Shown piece after piece: positions 1 through 5,198 of a stretch of 7,322 nucleotides of DNA (position 1 is its first letter; each line of letters starts with the position of its first letter). Source of the stretch: Propionibacteriaceae bacterium (GTDB lineage: Bacteria; Actinomycetota; Actinomycetes; Propionibacteriales; Propionibacteriaceae); assembly GCA_003153855.1 (NCBI GenBank), contig PMBM01000116.1, positions 22,124-29,445 of the forward strand, given 5' to 3'. Below the pieces are notes generated by a model. It was given only the letters and a program-made list of their open reading frames with translations, had not been told where the DNA came from and ran no database searches. Position numbers and translations under genes: made by a program.

Positions 1-1245
1 TTCCCGTGGCGCACGATCAACGGCGAGGAGGCGTCGGCCTACTACGCGGCCGGCACCGCCCAGTACCACATCGACGCCGACGTGGCCCATGCCCTGTCGC
101 AGTACGTGGCCGCGACCGGGGACGTCGACTTCCTGGCCCGCGAAGCCATCGACATCCTCGTCGAGACGGCGCGGCTGTGGTCCGACCTGGGCTTCTGGCG
201 CACGTTCGACGGGCACTCGTTGTTCCACATCCACGGCGTCACCGGACCCGACGAGTACACGACCGTCGTGAACGACAACCTCTTCACCAACGTCATGGCG
301 CGCGCGAACCTGCGGGCGGCGGTGCGACAGCTGCGCAGTCTGCAGCAGCGCGACGCGACGGCGTACGGCAACGCCGTACGGCGCCTGTCGCTGACCGAGG
401 ACGAGATCGACGAGTTCTCCCGCGTCGCCGAGGCGATGCACATCCCGTACGACGACGCGTTCGGGATCCATCCGCAGGACGACGCGTTCCTCGAGAAGGA
501 GGTGTGGGACCTGGCCAACACGCCGAGCGAGATGCGGCCCCTGCTCCTTCACTACCACCCGCTCGTGATCTACCGCCATCAGGTGCTGAAGCAGGCCGAC
601 GTGGTGCTCGCGCTGTACCTGCAGGGCGACGAGTTCACGCCCGAGCAGAAGCGTGCCGACTTCGAGTACTACGACCCGCTGACAACCGGCGACTCCACCC
701 TGTCCTCGGTCGTCCAGGCGATCATTGCGGCGGAGGTCGGTTACGGCGACCTTGCTGTGAGCTACTTCAAGCAGGCCCTCTACGTCGACCTCGGCGACCT
801 CCACCACAACGCCGACGCGGGTGTCCACGTGGCCTCCGTGGGCGGTGTGTGGAGCTCGCTGGTCGGCGGTTTCGGCGGGATGAGGGACTACCTCGGCACG
901 TGCTCCTTCGACCCGAGGCTGCCGGCGGACTGGGCCTTCCTCAGCTTCCCGGTGACGTTGCGCGGGACGCGGGTGCGCGTACGGATCGAGAAGGGCACCA
1001 TCTGCTTCACCGTCGAGACGCCGGGAGCCGACCCTCTCCAAGTGCTGGTGCAGGGCACTCCCATCACCGTCACCTCGGACGCTCCAGTGGTCGTACCGCT
1101 GGCTCCCGTCCTCGTCCTCCAGGGCAGGCCGTCGGTGCGTGACATCGAGGGCTCCGTCCGCGAGGACGGCTCGGTCATCCGCGCGATCGTCCCCGCCAAC
1201 CCGGGGATCGACGAGGTGATCGAGGCCATTCCCGAGCCTTCCTGA
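1..1245 (+). CDS. Glycoside hydrolase family 65 disaccharide phosphorylase, C-terminal part (5' end outside window)
   Basis: The frame is open from base 1, so the gene starts upstream. The visible 414 residues are about half of a usual 750-800 residue GH65 protein. The first residues read FPWRTINGEEASAYY, the family's conserved active-site segment; a glutamate of GEE (residues 8-10 of the visible part) should be the general acid. Further marks are GPDEYTTVVNDN, the KQADVVLAL segment (K197-Q198, sugar-binding in the family), DPLTTGDSTLS and GVHVAS (H276), which belongs to the phosphate-binding site of GH65 phosphorylases. A beta-rich C-terminal domain follows from about residue 300. Family members split maltose, trehalose, kojibiose or nigerose with phosphate to beta-glucose 1-phosphate plus glucose in the cytoplasm. 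Which disaccharide is used cannot be read here, and a hydrolase is possible, though the His/Ser phosphate-site pattern favours a phosphorylase. A pgmB-type phosphoglucomutase is a common neighbour but would lie outside the window. Confidence 0.93.
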   Translation, partial: FPWRTINGEEASAYYAAGTAQYHIDADVAHALSQYVAATGDVDFLAREAIDILVETARLWSDLGFWRTFDGHSLFHIHGVTGPDEYTTVVNDNLFTNVMARANLRAAVRQLRSLQQRDATAYGNAVRRLSLTEDEIDEFSRVAEAMHIPYDDAFGIHPQDDAFLEKEVWDLANTPSEMRPLLLHYHPLVIYRHQVLKQADVVLALYLQGDEFTPEQKRADFEYYDPLTTGDSTLSSVVQAIIAAEVGYGDLAVSYFKQALYVDLGDLHHNADAGVHVASVGGVWSSLVGGFGGMRDYLGTCSFDPRLPADWAFLSFPVTLRGTRVRVRIEKGTICFTVETPGADPLQVLVQGTPITVTSDAPVVVPLAPVLVLQGRPSVRDIEGSVREDGSVIRAIVPANPGIDEVIEAIPEPS

Positions 1246-1280
1246 GCCCGGTCGTGAGTCGCCTGACGGTGGTCCGGAAG

Positions 1281-1301
1281 CGTTCAAGGAGTGGGTGAAC
1301 G
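1281..1301. repeat. Inverted repeat CGTTCA-N9-TGAACG
   Basis: A perfect 6-bp inverted repeat lies 36 bases after the GH65 stop codon. It could form an RNA hairpin ending that transcript, but no T-run follows. Its right arm is also the first of three GAACG copies running towards the next promoter, so an operator role is equally possible. Confidence 0.4.
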
Positions 1302-1322
1302 TCACGGGAACGAAACAGAACG
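1297..1322 (+). repeat. Three helically phased GAACG direct repeats
   Basis: GAACG occurs at 1297-1301, 1308-1312 and 1318-1322, spaced 11 and 10 bases apart, about one DNA turn. An inverted copy (CGTTC, 1281-1285) lies before them and a partial one (GTTCC, 1326-1330) after. The array sits just upstream of the -10 box of the diiron-protein gene, where a regulator could bind on one face of the helix. The repeat unit is short, so chance is not excluded. Confidence 0.4.
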
Positions 1323-1329
1323 ATTGTTC
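1318..1329. promoter_or_regulatory. Candidate LexA/SOS-type operator (GAAC-N4-GTTC)
   Basis: GAACGATTGTTC has the exact GAAC-N4-GTTC core of the Gram-positive SOS (Cheo) box. The flanking bases are A and C instead of the consensus C and G, so this is a partial match. It lies 20 bases upstream of the -10 box at 1350-1355, overlapping the expected -35 region, where a repressor would block transcription. The same bases are part of a longer imperfect dyad (1309-1333, 10 pairs with one mismatch and one wobble), so a different dimeric regulator could be the real ligand. Confidence 0.4.
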
Positions 1330-1349
1330 CGTTGTCGGGCGGTCGCGGC

Positions 1350-1355
1350 TATCAT
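1350..1355 (+). promoter_or_regulatory. -10 box TATCAT of a probable leaderless promoter
   Basis: TATCAT fits the actinobacterial TANNNT pattern. Seven bases separate it from the ATG at 1363, so transcription would start at or next to the start codon. No purine-rich ribosome binding site exists in that gap, which supports a leaderless mRNA. No convincing -35 hexamer was found; TTCCGT (1327-1332) has the right 17-base spacing but matches poorly. Confidence 0.6.
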
Positions 1356-1362
1356 CCTCTAG

Positions 1363-2241
1363 ATGGCCCGCTCACAGATCACCGAAGCGTCGATCATGGA
1401 GCACGTCCGCAGGCTGGAGGACGAGCACCCTCCGATCCGACTCGACTCCGTCGACCGGACGATCGTCAACCCCCTCGTGGTCCGCGAGCGCTTCGCCCCG
1501 GTGATCGACTACCTGGCTCGTGTCGAGCTCGAGGTGGACCGCAACGTGCTGGAGCTGCTGACGTTGCTGCCCGGCGTCTCCGAGGTCGACCGCTACTTCT
1601 ACCAGGACGTGTGGCAGCCGCAGGAGATCGCTCACGGCGTGATCCTCGACCGGCTCCAGGTGGATCTCGGGCTGCCGCCCTCGGAGGTCTTTCTGGGGAT
1701 CCCGATGCGGATGAAGCTGCTCGGCGCGCTGGCCCATTTCCCCGCGATCCAGCAGATCACGCGGCTGCTCTACTACCTCACGGGTGCGGCGACCGAGCGG
1801 CAGGCCGTCCTCGCGTACAACCGCTTCACCAACCAGCTCGACGAGCTCGGTGAGAAGGCGATCTCCGCCACGATCATCGGCCAGATCAAGCGTCAGGAGC
1901 CGGGTCACTTCGCCTTCTACCAGATGTCGGCGACGCAGATGATCCAGGACGAGGTGCTTGCGCCGTGGCAGCTGTACGTGGCGCGGGTTCTGCGCGAGAA
2001 GGGGTTCGCTCTCGTGGGCACAAACTACGTCCCCCGGTACGAGGCCAACCTGGGCGGTCTCATGGTCGGGTTGGGGATCGACCAGGAGCTCGAGAAGTAC
2101 GCGAAGGACGTCGGCCGCCTCGAGGCGAAGCTGTTGTGGGCGAACAAGAACGGCATGGAGTTCCCGCCGTACTTCCTCGAAGCGCTGCGCCAGTCCGTCG
2201 ACATGTACCGGGAGCACGGGTTCCACCCGAAGGCTCCCTGA
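1363..2241 (+). CDS. Ferritin-like diiron protein, acyl-ACP desaturase type
   Basis: A 292-residue, mostly helical protein. It carries two ExxH motifs on separate helices, QPQEIAHG (E88, H91) and KRQEPGHF (E179, H182), plus E145 in ATERQAVLAYN and E55 (or E57) in the first helix. The order and spacing (E55-E88xxH91-E145-E179xxH182) closely follow plant stearoyl-ACP desaturase and mycobacterial DesA, so all six diiron ligands appear present. Such proteins use the diiron centre and O2 to oxidise acyl chains, often carrier-bound, in the cytoplasm. The second motif is EPGH, unlike the DEKRH of the plant enzyme, so substrate and exact reaction are open. The start at 1363 is chosen because a -10 box lies seven bases upstream; the first residues have no signal peptide. 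Related actinobacterial proteins are sometimes misnamed in databases. Another ferritin-like oxidase or hydroxylase is the main alternative. Confidence 0.8.
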   Translation: MARSQITEASIMEHVRRLEDEHPPIRLDSVDRTIVNPLVVRERFAPVIDYLARVELEVDRNVLELLTLLPGVSEVDRYFYQDVWQPQEIAHGVILDRLQVDLGLPPSEVFLGIPMRMKLLGALAHFPAIQQITRLLYYLTGAATERQAVLAYNRFTNQLDELGEKAISATIIGQIKRQEPGHFAFYQMSATQMIQDEVLAPWQLYVARVLREKGFALVGTNYVPRYEANLGGLMVGLGIDQELEKYAKDVGRLEAKLLWANKNGMEFPPYFLEALRQSVDMYREHGFHPKAP

Positions 2242-2247
2242 CCGCTG

Positions 2248-2292
2248 GACCGGGAGAGCGACCGCGGGGTGAAGTGCCCGGTCGTGGGGCAC
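2248..2292 (+). terminator. Hairpin pair after the diiron-protein gene
   Basis: Two GC-rich stems share bases. GTGCCC (2274-2279) pairs with GGGCAC (2287-2292) across a 7-base loop. GACCGGG (2248-2254) pairs with CCCGGTC (2277-2283) across 22 bases. They begin 7 bases after the stop codon. No T-run follows, as is common for actinobacterial terminators, so termination is inferred from position and stem strength. Confidence 0.4.
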
Positions 2293-2304
2293 AGCGACCA
2301 GATC

Positions 2305-2336
2305 CCTCACGTCTGAGGCTGGACCCCGTCAGGGGT
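2305..2336 (-). terminator. Tandem small hairpins between convergent genes
   Basis: CCTCA/TGAGG (2305-2309, 2314-2318) and ACCCC/GGGGT (2323-2327, 2332-2336) each form a 5-bp stem with a 4-base loop. They lie 48 bases past the end of the minus-strand lipoprotein genes and could work in either direction. The stems are short and no T-run follows. Confidence 0.35.
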
Positions 2337-2383
2337 GGAGGACGCGTTTCCCGTGGGGTGGCTGGGACGCCGACGGGCGAGGC

Positions 2384-3031
2384 CTAGAAGATCGTGTACG
2401 CCTCGCGCGACATCGTGAAGCCGTGACGGGTGCTGGTGTTGAGACAGGTCACGCCCGTGGTGGCACTGTCGCACTCGAGCGTGCCGAGGACGATCGCTGA
2501 ACCGTACGGGAGTGCGGCCAGCGTCAGTCCGTTGACGACGACGGTCGGGTCGCTGGGGTGGCGCCAGCCGACGAAGTCGGAGTCGAGCGCGGGGGTGTCG
2601 GCGAGGGTGTCGCCGTGACACGTGGAGCCGGCGGTCTGGGCGAGCTGCAAGGAGTCGCCCCATGCAAGCTGGCATCCCTTCGGCTGCGGAGACGTCCACG
2701 CCTTGTCGGTGGCGATGAAGTCACAGCGCACGCTGTTGTCGGCCATGATGCAGACGATGCGCCCGGACGGGGTGGCGAAACCGGCGGCATCGCCGACCTT
2801 CCGTACGTCCGTCGGCGAGGCGGTGGGCGTCAATGTCGTGGCGGCCGGCGCGGAGCTGGGCCCTCCGCTGGGGAAGGGCAACGAGACGCTCAGACTGGGC
2901 GCTGACGAGGCGGTGGCGTCGGAGGCCTGGGCAGTGGCCGAGGGGGTCGATGAGGGCGTCACCGTGGTGGTGCAGCCAGCCATCAGCCCGGCGACACCGA
3001 GGATCACGAGCATGTGTCTCAGGGAACGCAT
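2384..3031 (-). CDS. Secreted lipoprotein with six-cysteine domain (DUF6636-like), copy 1
   Basis: A 215-residue product from the ATG at 3031. MRSLRHMLVILGVAGLMAGC is a lipoprotein signal peptide with lipobox LMAGC (Cys20 lipidated), so the protein should be anchored outside the cytoplasmic membrane. A Ser/Thr/Ala/Pro linker of about 55 residues leads to a globular domain beginning near FATPSGRIVC. This domain has six cysteines (in IVCIM, VRCDF, KGCQL, STCHG, LECDS, VTCLN) that probably form three disulfides, and ends in HGFTMSREAYTIF. The pattern (SPSG-x-I-x-C, VRCD, WG, C-x-GDT, LPYG, GVTC, HGF) resembles the actinobacterial family DUF6636, of unknown function; that name is from memory. An ATG at 3043 is in frame, but the paralog shares the bases before 3031 and not that reading frame. 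The paralog lies 46 bases upstream on the same strand. Confidence 0.82.
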   Translation of the reverse strand: MRSLRHMLVILGVAGLMAGCTTTVTPSSTPSATAQASDATASSAPSLSVSLPFPSGGPSSAPAATTLTPTASPTDVRKVGDAAGFATPSGRIVCIMADNSVRCDFIATDKAWTSPQPKGCQLAWGDSLQLAQTAGSTCHGDTLADTPALDSDFVGWRHPSDPTVVVNGLTLAALPYGSAIVLGTLECDSATTGVTCLNTSTRHGFTMSREAYTIF

Positions 3032-3038
3032 GGCACCA

Positions 3039-3044
3039 AGCATG
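3039..3044 (-). promoter_or_regulatory. Possible -10 element CATGCT before lipoprotein copy 1
   Basis: On the minus strand CATGCT stands 7 bases before the ATG at 3031, the same geometry as the TATCAT and TAGACT boxes of the other probable leaderless genes here. Its first base departs from TANNNT. The same CATGCT-TGG(T/C)GC block precedes copy 2, so it is conserved between paralogs. Confidence 0.3.
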
Positions 3045-3077
3045 GAGCGTCGGGGGTCTGATCGGGCGCCATCTGCC

Positions 3078-3671
3078 CTAGAAGATCCGAATCGAGGAGC
3101 GCGACATGAAGAATCCGTGTCCCGTCGAGTCGTTCTGGCAGGTGACGCCCGCGTCGGCGCTGTCGCACCGGAACGTACCGACCACGAGCATTGCGCCCTC
3201 CGGGAGGGTGACGAGCGTCATGCCGTCCCACGACACGGTGGGGTCCGTGGTCTTGCGCCACGAGTCGAGCCCCGAGTCCAGCGCGGCCTTCGCGACGATG
3301 CTGTCGCCGACGCAGGACGTTCCTGCCGTCCTGTCGACGGTCAGCGACGAGCCCCAGTCGATGTCGCAGTTGCCCGGTCGCGGCGCGACCCACGTCTTGT
3401 CCTCCGCGAAGTAGTCGCAGCGGACCCCGTCAGCGCCGAGCATGCAGACGATCTGCCCGGTCGGCGTCACGAACGCTGCGACGTCCAGTGCCGTTCGTAT
3501 GTCGATGGGCCGCGGGCCGATGGGCGGCCCCTTGACCGACGCCGGCGCGGAGCCTGCCGCCGGCGTGGGCGTGGTCGTAGAAGTCCCGGCGGAGCCGCTG
3601 GCGGCGCACGCGGCGACCACCAGACCGACCCCGAGAAGAAGAAACAGGCGACGTACGGATGCGGCGCGCAT
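3078..3671 (-). CDS. Secreted lipoprotein with six-cysteine domain (DUF6636-like), copy 2
   Basis: A 197-residue paralog of the neighbour at 2384-3031; the domains look roughly half identical by eye. The signal peptide has a basic start (MRAASVRR), a hydrophobic core and lipobox VVAAC (Cys22). The Thr/Ser/Ala/Pro linker is shorter, about 40 residues. The domain runs from [10 protein letters not shown] to the C-terminal RIF and keeps all six cysteines (IVCML, VRCDY, GNCDI, TSCVG, FRCDS, VTCQN) and the TGHGF motif. It reads LPEG where copy 1 and the general pattern have LPYG. The gene is upstream of copy 1 on the minus strand and the two may form an operon, though each start has its own -10-like block. 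It is divergent from ispH with 148 bases between. Function is unknown; an exported envelope protein is inferred from the lipobox and paired cysteines. Confidence 0.82.
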   Translation of the reverse strand: MRAASVRRLFLLLGVGLVVAACAASGSAGTSTTTPTPAAGSAPASVKGPPIGPRPIDIRTALDVAAFVTPTGQIVCMLGADGVRCDYFAEDKTWVAPRPGNCDIDWGSSLTVDRTAGTSCVGDSIVAKAALDSGLDSWRKTTDPTVSWDGMTLVTLPEGAMLVVGTFRCDSADAGVTCQNDSTGHGFFMSRSSIRIF

Positions 3672-3677
3672 GCGCCA

Positions 3678-3683
3678 AGCATG
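3678..3683 (-). promoter_or_regulatory. Possible -10 element CATGCT before lipoprotein copy 2
   Basis: On the minus strand CATGCT is followed by 6 bases and then the ATG at 3671. No ribosome binding site fits in that gap. The start codon also lies inside a 10-bp palindrome, GCGCATGCGC (3666-3675), and CATGCGCC is repeated directly with an 11-base period (3669-3676 and 3680-3687), so the site may be regulatory for another reason. Confidence 0.3.
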
Positions 3684-3806
3684 CGCCGTCGACAGCCAAA
3701 AGCGATGGAGTGCCTCAGCAGCACCGCTACGACCCAGGCAACCGCTCGCCTACCTGTTGCGTGCGCCGCCCGAGAAGTGCCGACGCGTTCGCAGCCGGAC
3801 CCCACC

Positions 3807-3812
3807 TAGACT
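3807..3812 (+). promoter_or_regulatory. -10 box TAGACT of a probable leaderless ispH promoter
   Basis: TAGACT fits TANNNT and ends 7 bases before the ATG at 3820, so the transcript would begin at the start codon. The intervening TGCGTAC has no ribosome binding site. The -35 region has no clear consensus hexamer. Confidence 0.6.
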
Positions 3813-3819
3813 TGCGTAC

Positions 3820-4785
3820 ATGTCCTCTCCCAAGCGTGTCCTCCTGGCAGCGCCACGCGGTTACTGCGCCGGTGTCGACCGAGCGGTCGTGACCGTGGAG
3901 CGCGCGCTCGACACGTACGGCCCGCCCGTCTACGTCCGCAAGCAGATCGTCCACAACCGCCATGTGGTCGAGGACCTCGAGGCTCGCGGCGCCGTGTTCG
4001 TGGAGGAGCTGTCCGAGGTGCCCTCGGGCTCGACCGTGGTCTTCTCGGCGCACGGCGTGTCCCCCGAGGTCCACCGTGAGGCGTCAGCCCGTGGCCTGAA
4101 GACGATCGACGCCACCTGCCCGCTGGTGACGAAGGTGCACAAGGAGGCGAGCCGCTTCGCCGCCGACGACGTCGAGATCCTGCTCATCGGTCATGCCGGC
4201 CACGAAGAGGTCGAGGGCACGACTGGTGAGGCGCCCGAGCACATCACGCTCGTCCAGCACCCCGACGACGTCGACGCGGTCGAGGTCAAGGACCCGACCA
4301 AGGTCGCGTGGCTGTCGCAGACGACGCTGAGCGTCGACGAGACGTACGAGACCGTCACCAGGCTCCGCGAGAAGTTCCCGCTGCTGATGGACCCGCCGAG
4401 CGACGACATCTGCTACGCCACCCAGAACCGTCAGTCGGCGGTCAAGCAGCTGGCGCCACGCTGCGACCTCGTGATCGTCGTCGGGTCGCGGAACTCGTCC
4501 AACTCCGTACGGCTGGTCGAGGTCGCACTGGAGGCAGGCGCCACGGCGTCGTACCGTGTCGACAACGCGGGCGAGATCGACGAGGCGTGGCTCTCCGGGG
4601 TGGACAGCGTGGGCGTCACGTCCGGTGCCTCCGTACCCGACGAGCTCGTCCAGGGCGTACTCGACTTCCTTGTCGCGCGCGGTTTCCCGACCGCGACCGA
4701 GGAGCGCCTCACCGAGGAGAACCTCGTGTTCGCGCTGCCGCCGGAGCTGCGCAAGGACATCGCAGCCCACGCAGCGCGCGCCTGA
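3820..4785 (+). CDS. ispH: 4-hydroxy-3-methylbut-2-enyl diphosphate reductase (IspH/LytB)
   Basis: IspH reduces HMBPP to isopentenyl and dimethylallyl diphosphate, the final step of the MEP isoprenoid pathway, using an iron-sulfur cluster in the cytoplasm. The 321-residue length is typical. The three cluster cysteines are C16 (PRGYCAGV), C100 (DATCPLV) and C198 ([10 protein letters not shown]). Substrate-site residues are H45 (IVHNRHVV), H78 (SAHGVSP), H128 with the essential E130 (GHAGHEEV), T168/T169 (SQTTLS) and the SSNS motif 226-229. The frame is open back to 3442, but homology begins at about residue 6 from the ATG at 3820, and the -10 box seven bases upstream fixes this start. Family members sometimes carry N-terminal additions; the upstream extension here is antisense to the lipoprotein gene and unlikely to be coding. 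The gene appears to stand alone, followed by a hairpin. Confidence 0.97.
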   Translation: MSSPKRVLLAAPRGYCAGVDRAVVTVERALDTYGPPVYVRKQIVHNRHVVEDLEARGAVFVEELSEVPSGSTVVFSAHGVSPEVHREASARGLKTIDATCPLVTKVHKEASRFAADDVEILLIGHAGHEEVEGTTGEAPEHITLVQHPDDVDAVEVKDPTKVAWLSQTTLSVDETYETVTRLREKFPLLMDPPSDDICYATQNRQSAVKQLAPRCDLVIVVGSRNSSNSVRLVEVALEAGATASYRVDNAGEIDEAWLSGVDSVGVTSGASVPDELVQGVLDFLVARGFPTATEERLTEENLVFALPPELRKDIAAHAARA

Positions 4786-4809
4786 CGTAGCCGAGAAGTC
4801 GTGTCCCGA

Positions 4810-4829
4810 GGGGCGTCGTGATGACCCCC
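4810..4829 (+). terminator. Hairpin after ispH
   Basis: GGGG (4810-4813) and GTC (4815-4817) pair with GAC (4823-4825) and CCCC (4826-4829), leaving C4814 as a bulge and a 5-base loop. It begins 24 bases after the ispH stop codon and precedes the next promoter. No T-run follows, so a terminator is inferred from position and stem strength. Confidence 0.45.
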
Positions 4830-4838
4830 GCTCCTGAA

Positions 4839-4844
4839 TAGGGT
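4839..4844 (+). promoter_or_regulatory. -10 box TAGGGT of the type VII substrate cassette
   Basis: TAGGGT matches TANNNT and would place the transcription start near 4851, giving a short leader that contains the ribosome binding site at 4854-4861. The -35 region is weak (GTCGTG at 4815-4820 has an 18-base spacing). It is the only promoter-like element between the ispH hairpin and the cassette. Confidence 0.4.
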
Positions 4845-4853
4845 GATCCCGAT

Positions 4854-4861
4854 AGGAAGGG
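4854..4861 (+). promoter_or_regulatory. Ribosome binding site AGGAAGGG fixing a GTG start
   Basis: AGGAAGGG is complementary to the 16S rRNA tail and lies 7 bases before the GTG at 4869. It supports this GTG over the later in-frame ATG at 4899. Confidence 0.75.
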
Positions 4862-4868
4862 ATTCGCC

Positions 4869-5198
4869 GTGACGAACTTCACCGTCGACGTCGGCAGCAT
4901 GGACTCCGCTGCCACGACGATCCACACCACGCAGAGCACCGCCGAAGGCGTCTGCACAGGCCTGCACGCGCTCGACATCCCGCACGGCACCTTCGGCCGC
5001 GTGCCGTGGCTGTCCGACAAGATCGCCCAGCCGTACGAGGACCACGTCGCGGCCTGCAGCAGCGCCATCTCAGACATCGAGCAGTCCCTCGGCGACCTCG
5101 CCGACGCCATCACGACCACCGCCAACGGCTACCGCCTCACCGACACCACAGGAGTCGACCAGGCGCTGGAGATCGAACGGGCGCTGTACGAGTCATGA
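4869..5198 (+). CDS. EspC-like / WXG100-superfamily type VII secretion substrate
   Basis: A 109-residue protein starting at GTG with a good ribosome binding site. It looks like a helical hairpin: helix 1 about residues 10-33, a turn around HGTFGRVPW (39-47), helix 2 about 49-87, then YRLTD (Y88-D92), which fits the YxxxD/E export signal directly after the second helix. This layout matches the actinobacterial EspC-type (ESX-secreted) family. The turn has FGRVPW and no strict W-x-G, as in many EspC-like members. Cysteines 29 and 63 lie one per helix and could bridge the hairpin. In the family such proteins pair with a WxG partner and are exported together through an EccC-driven channel. The next gene starts within its stop codon (ATGA), so the two are translationally coupled and likely made in equal amounts. 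No Sec signal peptide is present. The exact subfamily is uncertain. Confidence 0.75.
   Translation: MTNFTVDVGSMDSAATTIHTTQSTAEGVCTGLHALDIPHGTFGRVPWLSDKIAQPYEDHVAACSSAISDIEQSLGDLADAITTTANGYRLTDTTGVDQALEIERALYES

Noticed and set aside
6..1142. Plus-strand 378-residue frame within the GH65 gene
   Set aside because: The product is an Arg/Gly/Pro-rich low-quality translation, while frame 1 carries clear GH65 motifs.
1372..2310. Long minus-strand open frame opposite the diiron-protein gene (312 residues)
   Set aside because: It is the antisense of a gene with complete family motifs. Long antisense frames are expected at this GC content, and the product shows no recognisable domain.
3032..3043. 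Earlier ATG (3043) for lipoprotein copy 1
   Set aside because: The paralog has the same upstream bases, but there the equivalent ATG is out of frame (11 bases). The signal peptide is also better shaped from 3031.
3442..3819. N-terminal extension of ispH
   Set aside because: IspH homology starts at 3820, a -10 box sits immediately before it, and the extension is antisense to a lipoprotein gene.
4084..4770. Minus-strand 228-residue frame opposite ispH
   Set aside because: It is the antisense of a fully conserved enzyme gene and has no domain pattern.
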